A stretch of 64,000 nt of DNA from DATBDE01 sp045805605 (lineage in GTDB: Bacteria > Actinomycetota > Thermoleophilia > Solirubrobacterales > Solirubrobacteraceae), in NCBI GenBank assembly GCA_045805605.1, contig JBJMKX010000022.1, forward strand, positions 16,862 through 80,861. Reading direction: 5' to 3'. Below the pieces are notes generated by a model. The model was not told the DNA's origin, ran no database searches, and saw only the letters and a list, made by a program, of their open reading frames with translations. Positions 48,500 to 56,314 of this stretch are shown piece after piece. The position numbers and the translations under genes are program-made. How positions within the stretch are numbered: the first letter of the stretch is position 1; every line of letters starts with the position of its first letter.

Positions 48500-49705
48500 T
48501 TGCACCGTCTGGACTGGACGCACGGGCCGCTCCACTACCGCGCCTTCCGGCACGCGCTCATCGCCCGCGTCGTCTCGTCCGGCGGCTCCTGGATGCAGAC
48601 CGTTGCCGCCGGCTGGCTCGTCTACCAGCTGACCGAGAGCGCTGCGGCGGTCGGGGTGCTCACGGTGGTGTCGCGTGCGCCGGGGATCGCGCTTTCCAGC
48701 GTGGGGGGCCAGCTCGCCCAGCGGCATGATCCGCGCCGCGTCGCGCTCGTGCTCAGCTTCCTCCAGGTGATTCCGGCGATGCTGCTCGCGGTCGTGTCAT
48801 GGCTGGAGGCAGAGACCGAGGTGGCCATCTACCTGCTGGTGCTGGCGGGCGGCGTGCTCGGGGCGCTCGCCACCGCGCCGACGGCGTGGATCAGCTCCCA
48901 CAGCGTCCCCCAGGAGCTGACCAAGAAGGCCATCGGCGAGAGCTCGATCGCCTACAACCTCGCCCGGTTCGTCGGGCCGCTGTTGGGGGGTGGCGTCGTC
49001 ACGGCGCTCGGGGCGGGGTGGTGCTTCGCGATCAACGCCGCCACGTACCTGGTAATGGCGTGGGCGGTGTGGACCCTGCCGCGCCGCCCGATGCCGCACG
49101 AGGACAAGCGCGTCCGGTTCACGGGCGCGGTTCGCCGGACGCTCGCCCACCCGCTGCTCGGCGTCGTGCTCCTCGGAAGCATCACGTTCGCGATCCTGGT
49201 CACGCCGGTCGAGTCGCTCGCGCCGGCCATCGCCCACCGCCACGGGGAGGGGGCGCACGTGCTCGGCTTCCTGCTCGGGGGCCTGGCGGTCGGAGGCCTC
49301 ATCGGGAACGCGCTGCGCGACTGGGTCGACCGGCATGGCGTGGCGATGGACCGGCTCATGGGCGCGTCGCTGGTGGCAAGCGCTGTGGGGCTGGTCGGGC
49401 TCGCGCTGGCGCCGGGCGTCGTGGTCGCGGTCGGCGCGATGGTGTGCTGCGGGATCTTCTGGGAGGTGATCTTCGTCGAGTCGCTCTCGGCGATGCAGAC
49501 CGCGATTCCGACCATGTCGGGCGTGCTCACCGGCGTCTTCTTCACCGCCACCGCGGGCGGCGCGACGCTTGGCGCGCTACTCGTCGGCGGGCTGATAGAC
49601 GTGGTTGGCGTCGAGGTCGGCCTGAGCATCGCGGCGCTCGGCGCGGCGGTCTACGGAACGTGGCGCATCGTACGCCCCGTTCCGAACGTGGCGCCGGCGA
49701 GCTGA
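48500..49705 (+). CDS. MFS transporter of the MFS_3 (EntS-like) type
   Basis: The 401-residue transporter starts at TTG 48500 (LHRLDWTHGPLHYRAFRHALIARVVSSGGSWMQTVAAGWLVYQLTESAAAVG). It has about 11-12 TM segments with HDPRRVALVLSFLQVIPAMLLAVVSW and SSHSVPQELTKKAIGESSIAYNLARFVGPLLGGGVV. The family exports siderophores, drugs or fatty acids. No cognate biosynthetic gene is nearby. Its start is uncertain; the next in-frame Met is residue 32, inside TM1. Confidence 0.85.
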   Translation: MHRLDWTHGPLHYRAFRHALIARVVSSGGSWMQTVAAGWLVYQLTESAAAVGVLTVVSRAPGIALSSVGGQLAQRHDPRRVALVLSFLQVIPAMLLAVVSWLEAETEVAIYLLVLAGGVLGALATAPTAWISSHSVPQELTKKAIGESSIAYNLARFVGPLLGGGVVTALGAGWCFAINAATYLVMAWAVWTLPRRPMPHEDKRVRFTGAVRRTLAHPLLGVVLLGSITFAILVTPVESLAPAIAHRHGEGAHVLGFLLGGLAVGGLIGNALRDWVDRHGVAMDRLMGASLVASAVGLVGLALAPGVVVAVGAMVCCGIFWEVIFVESLSAMQTAIPTMSGVLTGVFFTATAGGATLGALLVGGLIDVVGVEVGLSIAALGAAVYGTWRIVRPVPNVAPAS

Positions 49706-50028
49706 CGGGCGCCCAACCGGAGTGCAGCATCGCCACCGGCCCGGCCCTAATCTGGCCGCATGGGATGACCTCGTCGAGTTCGCACAGGACCACGGCATGA
49801 ACCATGAAACGCTGGTCGGCTTCACGAGGGTGCTCTGCAACGTGATGGTCCGCCTCACTGGCGGTGCCGTACCTCGCCATCGGAACTGCCGGGACAAAAA
49901 GCGGATTCGAGCGCTCAGCCAACGTTGACCGGTAATGGGCCCAGGGTGTAGCGTCTGTGCAAGTGCTGCCGAGGCGCCGGTAACCACAGGCGGCTCACCT
50001 GGTCCTGCCCGAGGGGGATTCGTCGCTC
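49706..50028. other. Intergenic region with possible promoter for GH12 gene
   Basis: No gene is supported in this 323-nt stretch. A TTGACC (49925) and TAGCGT (49949) pair, 18 nt apart, is a possible promoter for the GH12 gene. About 70 nt of GC-rich leader follow, which I could not match to a riboswitch. Confidence 0.35.
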
Positions 50029-51483
50029 GTGCCCATCAAGGCTTCGGTGTTCGCGATGCTTGCGGCGCTGATGCTTGTCTTCGCCACTTCGGCGACTGCC
50101 GAGACGTACAGCCTTCAGGTCGCTACCCACGCCGATCGCTCGAGTCCGAGCCCACTCCAGGGTTCGAGCTTCGGAGCCGGCTCCAAAATCTATGTGTTCG
50201 TGTTGCCGACGGCTGGCGCGACCAAGGTGACCTTCTACCTCGATGGCTCGCAGTCGGCCTATCGCACCGAGACGAAGCCGCCTTTCGACCTGGCAGGCTC
50301 GAACGACTCGACGGGCACGGCCAAGGCCTTCCCGGTTCCAGCAGCGGGTTCGCACAGCGTCCGAGCAAAGGTCTACAACGGGTCGACCCTGCTCGAAACG
50401 GTCTCGTCGAGTTACACGTCGACCGAACCGCCTCCTGCGCAACCTGCTCTGATGGCAGCTCCCAGCGCGACTCGTTCACCTGCGAGTCCGCTAGGCGGCG
50501 ACTACCAGACTGGTTCGAACCTCTACGTGTTCGCCGACAACCTCGGCGCGGGCGCGTCCATGGTCGAGTTCTGGATCGACGGCAACCTGTTCCACACCGA
50601 GCACAGCGCGCCGTACGACCTCGCCGGCTCGAATGATTCGGCCGGGACGGCCAACCCCTACGTGGTACGCGAAGGTAATCACCAGGTCCGCGCCGACGTG
50701 CACTACACCAACGGCGCCGTTGCAACCACCGTGGCCGGTTTTCGCGGTGTCGGTGCGCCGCCTCCTTCGGGTTGTGCGTCCGGCTTCACGCGGACGTTGA
50801 CTGACTCCAACGTCGCCGAGCTGCAGACGGACCAGTACCACCTCCAGGCGAATGAATGGGGTTCAAGCGCACCGTTCTCGATCACGAACGACGGCTGTCT
50901 GGACTTCAAGATCGCGCACTCGGAGATAAACGTCTCGACGAGCGGAGCACCAGGCGCCTACCCGAGCCTGTACAGGGGCTGCCACTGGGGCTACTGCACC
51001 ACGAACTCCGGCCTGCCCCTGGCGGTCGGTCAGATCGCTCGGGGCGGTGCGGTCAAGAGCACGGCCAAGACCACGAGCGTGGCCCCTGGCGCCTGGGACA
51101 CCGCCTATGACGTCTGGTGGGATTCACAGCCAACCTCGCCCAACGCCGGCGGTGATCTCGAGATGATGATCTGGCTGACAAAGCAAGGGGCGGTCCAGCC
51201 TGCCGGCGGAGTCGTGGCGAGCAATGCCAACATCGGTGGACGCGCCTGGAACGTCTGGCACGGCGGCCCCAGCCCCGGGGGGACAGTGAGTTACGTGTTG
51301 GTGAATCCGTCGGATTCCGTCACCGACCTCGATCTCGGACCGCTCGCGGCAGATGCAGTCACCCGCGGCTACATGCTTTCGAGCTGGTACCTGATCGGTG
51401 TGGAGTTTGGGTTCGAGCCCTGGCAGAACGGCACGGGGCTCTCCGTTGACTCGTTCAAGGTCTGCACTCCGGCAGGGTGCTGA
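50029..51483 (+). CDS. Secreted GH12-family glucanase with two N-terminal Ig-like modules
   Basis: The 484-residue protein has a signal peptide (about 1-24, ending ATAET). Two Ig-like modules follow (each with ISYLVF-type strands, such as GATKVTFYLDGSQSAYRTETKPPFDLAGSNDS and GASMVEFWIDGNLFHTEHSAPYDLAGSNDS). Residues about 255-484 are GH12: YHLQANEWGSSAPFSITNDG, AYDVWWDSQPT, NAGGDLEMMIWL with the nucleophile Glu, and GVEFGFEPWQNGTGL with the probable acid/base Glu. Expected action is endo-1,4-beta-glucanase or xyloglucanase outside the cell. Catalytic residues are assigned by motif. Confidence 0.87.
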   Translation: MPIKASVFAMLAALMLVFATSATAETYSLQVATHADRSSPSPLQGSSFGAGSKIYVFVLPTAGATKVTFYLDGSQSAYRTETKPPFDLAGSNDSTGTAKAFPVPAAGSHSVRAKVYNGSTLLETVSSSYTSTEPPPAQPALMAAPSATRSPASPLGGDYQTGSNLYVFADNLGAGASMVEFWIDGNLFHTEHSAPYDLAGSNDSAGTANPYVVREGNHQVRADVHYTNGAVATTVAGFRGVGAPPPSGCASGFTRTLTDSNVAELQTDQYHLQANEWGSSAPFSITNDGCLDFKIAHSEINVSTSGAPGAYPSLYRGCHWGYCTTNSGLPLAVGQIARGGAVKSTAKTTSVAPGAWDTAYDVWWDSQPTSPNAGGDLEMMIWLTKQGAVQPAGGVVASNANIGGRAWNVWHGGPSPGGTVSYVLVNPSDSVTDLDLGPLAADAVTRGYMLSSWYLIGVEFGFEPWQNGTGLSVDSFKVCTPAGC

Positions 51484-51569
51484 CGAGACGAGGCCGCGCC
51501 CAGGCGCATCGCCCGACCCAGGTCAGCATCCGGCTTCCGACTCCGCGGTGGGGGCGGTGCGTCAGCATC

Positions 51570-51660
51570 TCGAGCACGCGGGAGCTCGGTTTCGCGTCGG
51601 TGTGGACCAGTCATCACTTCTTTCCCACCCCGTTCCTGTGGCTGGACGTGGAGGTCACGA
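51570..51660 (+). pseudogene. Possible luciferase-like monooxygenase remnant
   Basis: The + strand encodes STRELGFASVWTSHHFFPTP then FLWLDVEV, resembling the ELGFDSVW-EHHF stretch of flavin-dependent luciferase-like monooxygenases. Neither start nor remaining domain is present, and the opposite strand carries the end of a membrane-protein relic. It is a short relic, if real. Confidence 0.3.
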
Positions 51661-52101
51661 TTTCCTCCACAGCAGCGTCACCGCGAAGAGCCCTGCCAGG
51701 CACGGAAGCATCCCCGACCCAACCCAGCAACGGGGGCAGGCCGGTGTCTCCGGAGGTGTCCCTGATGAGCAGATCGGTCAGCGCGATGCTCGTGCCGAGC
51801 ACGAACAGCGCGGTCGCTGCTGCGTGCGCCCCCGCTTGCCCGCCTTGACGGCCCATATCGAGAGCCAGGAGATGGTGCCGAGCGCTCCGACGACGGACAG
51901 GTAGACCAGATAGGTGGTCACGGCCGACGCGATGCGCGCCTGGCTGTATGTCGGATAGCCGTCCCCGATGTGATCGGCCAGCACGTTGGCGGTGGCATGG
52001 TCGATGTACGGGACGATCAGCGCGACGATGGTAAGCCCAATCCCCGCGTACATCGCCCCGATGGCCGACCGCGCGTGATTGCGGTTGTCCTTATGATCCA
52101 T
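51655..52101 (-). pseudogene. Frameshifted multi-TM membrane protein gene
   Basis: From ATG 52101 the first frame encodes IGAMYAGIGLTIVALIVPY and TTYLVYLSVVGALGTISWLSIWAVKAGKRG, about two TM segments. Near 51850, at a G5 run, coding moves to a frame with AHAAATALFVLGTSIALTDLLIRDTSGDTGLPPLLGWVG. Near 51705 it moves again to MLPCLAGLFAVTLLWRKS and the stop at 51655. Both changes fit one-base differences in G runs. The restored protein would have about four TM segments and about 145 residues. Relic or sequencing error cannot be separated here. Confidence 0.6.
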
Positions 52102-52602
52102 GGCCTCGAACGCCTACGACCCGCGACGCCATCGACGGCGTCGAGACGTCGAAAGCGCCACTAGCTGAGATCCGCCTCGGTCAGCCGCCCCCGACCCTGT
52201 CGCGCCGACGAACGGGACGCGGTCCCGATCATCGAGCTGGGCCGAGGGCCTATCGCCGCGTGATCCCGGCCGGTCGCTAGCACGAGCAGTAAAACGAGAT
52301 CGGGATGAGGTCGGAGAGGGCCGGCTGGCGTCGCGCCCGGCCGCTGCTCCTCCGCGTGAGCTCCACGCGTGTCGGAGCCGCAAGGCCGGACGATCGCGCC
52401 ACTGGTCGCGGATCGGTCGTCCAACGCTGGTGGTGCGCGCTGGCAAGGGGATGGTCACTGCTGCCGAGGCGGACGCAAGGGCGGCGGCGCTCCCTGATCC
52501 CCGATACCGGCTTTACCGCCGTGCGGAGTGCATTAGAGCCCGAATGAACTGGCGTCATTCTCGGTGCCCAATCGCTCCAGAGCCCGGCGTGCGCAGGCTC
52601 GG
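52102..52602. other. Intergenic region without recognisable gene
   Basis: This 501-nt stretch has open frames in several phases, but all are arginine/proline-rich with no domain. I see no RNA gene, repeat or clear promoter. Confidence 0.5.
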
Positions 52603-53178
52603 TCAGTCGTCGGTGCCGCGGCTGCTCGCCACATCGCGCATGCGGTCGAACAGTGATGCCGCCGGACCCGCCGCCATTCGCGGCAGCGGCTCGTTCGGCA
52701 CGTTCGGGTGCGGCCGGGTCGGCGCCACCTTCTTGAAGGCCTCGACGCGGGCGCCGAGCTTCCGCAGATCGTCGGTCGCGATGACCTGCCGCATCTGCGC
52801 GAACATCTGGCCTTCCTCGTCGGCGATGTGATGGCGGATCTCCGCGATCAGCGTCGCCAGCTCGTCGTCGAACGCCGGATCATCCGCGTCGAGCTTCTCC
52901 AGCCGGTGCAGCGTTTCCTCGGCTTCGGCGTGCTCCTTGCGCGCATGCTCGGCCTCCTCGGCGCTGACCTTGTCTTCCACCTGCGGGTAGACGAGCACCT
53001 CCTCGGCGACCGAGTGACGGACGAGTTCGATAGTGACCTGCTCCGTCACGGCCTTGCGCCGCGATTTCGTCTCCTCCGTGGCCGCGCCGCGGAGCGACTC
53101 GAGCTCGGCGAACATCTCCTCGACCTCCCGATGATCGTGCTCGAGGACCTCGATCACGTCGCGCTGCTGGTCGCCCAT
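52603..53178 (-). CDS. Hemerythrin HHE-domain protein
   Basis: The 191-residue protein starts at ATG 53178. DVIEVLEHDHREVEEMFAELESL, ELVRHSVAEEVLVYPQVED, EHARKEHAEAEETLHRLEKL and EIRHHIADEEGQMFAQMRQ form the HHE four-helix bundle with His/Glu di-iron ligands. A Pro-rich C-terminal tail of 40 residues follows. It may bind oxygen or NO, or repair iron centres. Confidence 0.88.
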   Translation of the reverse strand: MGDQQRDVIEVLEHDHREVEEMFAELESLRGAATEETKSRRKAVTEQVTIELVRHSVAEEVLVYPQVEDKVSAEEAEHARKEHAEAEETLHRLEKLDADDPAFDDELATLIAEIRHHIADEEGQMFAQMRQVIATDDLRKLGARVEAFKKVAPTRPHPNVPNEPLPRMAAGPAASLFDRMRDVASSRGTDD

Positions 53179-53302
53179 CGTTGCCTCCCGAAAGCTTCGA
53201 CTCGCGGCCCGCACCTAGGCCACTCTCGGCTCTACCCCGATCCGCCGGGGCGAACACGGCATGTCCGCTCTGAGACGGACCGCGCGAGCGATGCCAGCGT
53301 CG

Positions 53303-53740
53303 TCAGCTCGTCAGGACTTGCGGGGCCGCGGTCTTGATCCGGGTCACGGTCCACTTCATGCCGCGCAACGTCTGCGCATGGCAGAGCGAGACGGCGTCGA
53401 GGAGGTCGCGGTCGCGGGCCGCCTGGGCTCCTTGGCCGAGGATGACGTAGTTGATCGATGCCTCGGCATAGAGCAGGTGGAGCGTGCGCTCGCGCACGAG
53501 CAGCAGTCCTGGCTCGGGTCGGCGGCCGATCAGCTCGGCGCTCTTCTCACGGGCCTTCTCGAGAAGGCCTGAGCCGTGCGGTGCGAGCCGCTCGAGGTTG
53601 TCGTGGGCGATCCGCTGGAGCGTCTCGGTGAGGTGGAACACGTCGTGGTCGGTCTTGTGGCGCTCGCCGAGCGCGTTGAGCTGCTGCGCGAGCGTCCGCT
53701 CGGCGTCGCCCACCTCGCGGATGGCCAGCCCGAGCTTCAC
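53303..53740 (-). CDS. Helical protein coupled to the molybdopterin oxidoreductase relic
   Basis: The 145-residue all-helical protein reads GDAERTLAQQLNALGERHKTDHDVFHLTETLQRIAHDNLERLAPHG, then a segment of KTAELIG-like and hydrophobic helices. The GTG start overlaps the TGA of the upstream relic (GTGA), so it was once translated together with a molybdopterin oxidoreductase. A ferritin- or chaperone-like helical bundle is possible; no family is certain. The gene seems intact despite loss of its upstream partner. Confidence 0.6.
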   Translation of the reverse strand: MKLGLAIREVGDAERTLAQQLNALGERHKTDHDVFHLTETLQRIAHDNLERLAPHGSGLLEKAREKSAELIGRRPEPGLLLVRERTLHLLYAEASINYVILGQGAQAARDRDLLDAVSLCHAQTLRGMKWTVTRIKTAAPQVLTS

Positions 53741-53975
53741 CGCGGCGTCGACTCAGCGTCGGCGCGCGTGCCACCGTGCGTGGAGGGGCCGGACGGCTCG
53801 ACCGGCGCCGACGCGGTGTTCGTGGGCGCCGGCGCGGGGCCGTCGGCATCGGCGACCTTGACAACGCTGACCGCGCCCGCCTTGAACAGTGGCTGCTTGG
53901 ACACGGGGTCCCAGTCGGTGATCGTGAGCTCGTTGGCGGCGCGCGACTGGCCGTCGGGCCGGTCCCACCAGCCAC
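53737..53975 (-). pseudogene. 3' remnant of a molybdopterin oxidoreductase gene (FdhA/nitrate reductase-like)
   Basis: The minus strand reads ANRGWWDRPDGQSRAANELT and continues ITDWDPVSKQPLFKAGAVSVVKV, then a Pro/Thr-rich tail to TGA 53737. The ELTxTxWDPVSxQPxxK block is the end of the molybdopterin guanine dinucleotide-binding domain of formate dehydrogenase/nitrate reductase-type enzymes. The frame meets an in-frame stop just upstream, so only about 75 residues remain. Its 5' end meets a truncated Rieske frame on the other strand. Confidence 0.6.
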
Positions 53976-54053
53976 GGTTCGCGCTTCACCGTCGACGGCG
54001 AGATCCTCAACGGACCCGCGACGACACCGCTCGAGCGCTACGCGCCGCCCTGA
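53973..54053 (+). pseudogene. 3' remnant of a Rieske [2Fe-2S] protein gene
   Basis: The + strand reads HGSRFTVDGEILNGPATTPL then ERYAPP and TGA at 54051. The CHGSRF-x-x-x-G-x-x-x-x-GPA-x-x-PL pattern is the C-terminal iron-sulfur half of Rieske domains; the Cys before His is Ser here, at the junction. The start is missing. It abuts the molybdopterin relic on the opposite strand. Confidence 0.6.
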
Positions 54054-54093
54054 GCGCCCGTACGGCCGAGGGCGTCGCTGATGGACCGCGGCG

Positions 54094-55272
54094 GTGAGGC
54101 GAGCATCATGCCGCGGCGATGCCCGGTGGCGTCATCGGTCCGGCGGGAATAACAGCGTCGAGTTGCACGCCGGCTCACCGCGGATCCTCTTCGTCAGGCC
54201 TGATCACGTCGGGGACGTGCTGCTGACCCTTCCGGCGGTAGGGGCGTTGCGGCGCGCGCTGCCTGGTGCGCAGCTGGCGTACGCGGCACCGCCCGCAGCA
54301 GCGGCCGTCGCCGAGCGCTGTCCGCACATCGACGAGACGCTTGCCGTCCGCTTCCCGCCGTTCGGCGGTCCCGGCGCCCGCGACGGCACGTGGCCTGCCA
54401 CGCTGCGCGCGGAGGCGTCGAAGCTTGCGGGTCGGTTTGACGCGGCGCTGGTCGCGCGTCCCGACGATCCCTGGTCGGGCGAGCTCGTCGCCGCCGCCTC
54501 GATTCCGGTTCGGCTGGGGTTCGACATGCCGCGTACGCGGCCGCATGTGACCGACGTCCTGCCGCTACCGGCGCACCGGCACGTCGCCTTCGACGGCTTC
54601 GATCTCGCAGACGCGCTGCTGGCACGGCTCTCCGTGGGGCGAACGGCTCGCATCCTGCATGCATGCCTGGTGCCGTCGGACGCCGATGAGGACGAGGGGC
54701 GCCGGGCGTTGGCCGCCGTGAGGGCGGAGGGGCCCCTGATCGTCCTCCATCCGGGTTCGGGGTGGCCGCTCAAGAACTGGCCGGCGTCGCGCTGGCGCGG
54801 GGTGGCTGTGGAGCTCGCCCGGCGGTACCGCACGAGGCCGCTCGTCGCCGGCACGGCCGCGGAGCAGACGCTTGCGCGCGAGGTGGCGCACGGGACGCCG
54901 GCGATCAACCTCGCCGGGAGGCTCTCGCTCGGTGGGCTCATGGCTGTTCACCGGCGCGCTCGGCTCGTCGTGACGACCGACAGCGGCGCGCTCCATGTCG
55001 CCGCGGCGATGCGTGTACCGGCCGTGGGTGTCTTCGGCCCGGGTGACCCCTTTTGCTTCGCCCCGCTCGCTCCGCCCGCGCGCGTGCGCATCGTGCGGGC
55101 GGGGCTTCCGTGCAGTCCGTGCGGGACGTTGGAGCACCCGCCGTGCGGCGCCGTGGTGGAGCCCGCCTGCGTCAGGGCGATCGACGTCGACGCCGTGCTG
55201 CGAGCGGCCGCCGAGCTCCTACGGACACCGAGCCGGGCGGCGTCTCCTCGAGCGCGCTCCGGATCGCTGTGA
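54094..55272 (+). CDS. Glycosyltransferase family 9 (heptosyltransferase-like)
   Basis: The 392-residue GT-B enzyme has RILFVRPDHVGDVLLTLPAVGALRRALPGAQL at the N terminus and, at the donor site, LIVLHPGSGWPLKNWPASRW and AGRLSLGGLMAVHRRARLVVTTDSGALHVAAAMRVPAVGVFGPGDP. GT9 enzymes transfer sugars such as heptose, usually to lipopolysaccharide or, in Gram-positives, to small molecules or glycans. A TTG at 54163 could be the true start, giving 369 residues. Its 3' end overlaps the convergent GT4 gene by 101 nt. It is the first gene of the metabolite cluster. Confidence 0.85.
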   Translation: MRRASCRGDARWRHRSGGNNSVELHAGSPRILFVRPDHVGDVLLTLPAVGALRRALPGAQLAYAAPPAAAAVAERCPHIDETLAVRFPPFGGPGARDGTWPATLRAEASKLAGRFDAALVARPDDPWSGELVAAASIPVRLGFDMPRTRPHVTDVLPLPAHRHVAFDGFDLADALLARLSVGRTARILHACLVPSDADEDEGRRALAAVRAEGPLIVLHPGSGWPLKNWPASRWRGVAVELARRYRTRPLVAGTAAEQTLAREVAHGTPAINLAGRLSLGGLMAVHRRARLVVTTDSGALHVAAAMRVPAVGVFGPGDPFCFAPLAPPARVRIVRAGLPCSPCGTLEHPPCGAVVEPACVRAIDVDAVLRAAAELLRTPSRAASPRARSGSL

Positions 55273-56314
55273 AGAACAGCGCCGCCGATTGGTCCCACGT
55301 CGGCCGCTCCGACGCCCGCCGGCGGGCCGCCTCGCCGAGGCGCCGGCGGAGCGCCGGATCCGCGGCGAGCCGGCGTAACGCGCGCGCGAGGCCGTCGATG
55401 TCGCCGGGCGGCACGAGCAGCGCCTCGCGGCTGTCGTCGGCGAGATGGGGCAGGTTGCCCGCGTGCCAGCCGACCACGGGCAGCCCGAACGCCATCGCCT
55501 CGCCCCACACCGTCCCGTACGGCTCTCGGAACGCCGGCAGAGCGAACGCGTCGGCGCCTGCGTAGAGGGCCGCGACTCGCTCGCCCGACAGCGGCCCATG
55601 CGCGACCACGCGGCCGGACAGGTCCGGCTGGGCGAGTCTACGCCGCACCCGTGCGGCGTACGCCCGGTCCTCGTCCTCTTTGCCGGCGAGGTGAAGCGTC
55701 GCCATCCCGGCCGGCAGGCGCGCCATGGCGTCCAGCAGCTCGAGGATGCCCTTTCGCTGGATCCAGTTGGCCACGCACAGGAATGCCGCCTGCCGGCCAC
55801 GCCGGAGGTCGCCTCGTTCCGCGGGCGCGGCAGCCACGTCGCGGCCCGGCGGCACCACGCGAATGCGCTCGCGCTTGATCCCTGTGGCGGCGAGCTGGTC
55901 AGCCAGATGGTCGCTCGCGACGATCAGCAGCCGCGCATCGCGGTAGCCGAGGCAGTCGAGGGGCGCCTGAAGGCGCGTGCGCACCGGGCCGTGGTCGATG
56001 CCGCCCGGCGGCTGGTGCAGGAGGCCGATCACTGGCGGGCCGGGCGAGCGCACCGCGAGCCACGGGCCGGCGAACGCGGCGGCGATGCTGTCGAGCAGGA
56101 TCGCTGCGGCGCGGAGATGCCGCACGCGGCCGAGCACGCGCGGGGCCGCCAGCACCGGTAGCGGGAACGGGCGCGCGGGTAACGAGAGGAAGACCATCCG
56201 GAACCCGTGTCGGCGAGCCGCTGTCGCCACGCGGAGGTGGTAGAGATAGCCGCCGGTGAGGCGGCGGGGATCGCCGAGTGTCACCAGGCACAGCACGAGA
56301 TGCGAGTCGTTCAT
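55172..56314 (-). CDS. Glycosyltransferase family 4 (minus strand)
   Basis: The 380-residue GT-B protein starts at ATG 56314. It shows RLTGGYLYHLRVATAARRHG near the N terminus, and in the donor half IRVVPPGRDV, AAFLCVANWIQRKGILELLDAMARLP and GADAFALPAFREPYGTVWGEAMAFGLPVVGWHAGNLPHLADD, the GT4 E-x7-E motif. The start codon lies head-to-head with the + strand GT4 gene and they overlap by 15 nt. The 3' end overlaps the GT9 gene. It probably transfers a sugar within the cluster product. Confidence 0.87.
   Translation of the reverse strand: MNDSHLVLCLVTLGDPRRLTGGYLYHLRVATAARRHGFRMVFLSLPARPFPLPVLAAPRVLGRVRHLRAAAILLDSIAAAFAGPWLAVRSPGPPVIGLLHQPPGGIDHGPVRTRLQAPLDCLGYRDARLLIVASDHLADQLAATGIKRERIRVVPPGRDVAAAPAERGDLRRGRQAAFLCVANWIQRKGILELLDAMARLPAGMATLHLAGKEDEDRAYAARVRRRLAQPDLSGRVVAHGPLSGERVAALYAGADAFALPAFREPYGTVWGEAMAFGLPVVGWHAGNLPHLADDSREALLVPPGDIDGLARALRRLAADPALRRRLGEAARRRASERPTWDQSAALFFTAIRSALEETPPGSVSVGARRPLAARRRRRSP

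Noticed and set aside
49930..50028. Possible c-di-GMP or other riboswitch in the GH12 leader
   Set aside because: Short complementary GC runs are present but the conserved core of no riboswitch class could be matched.
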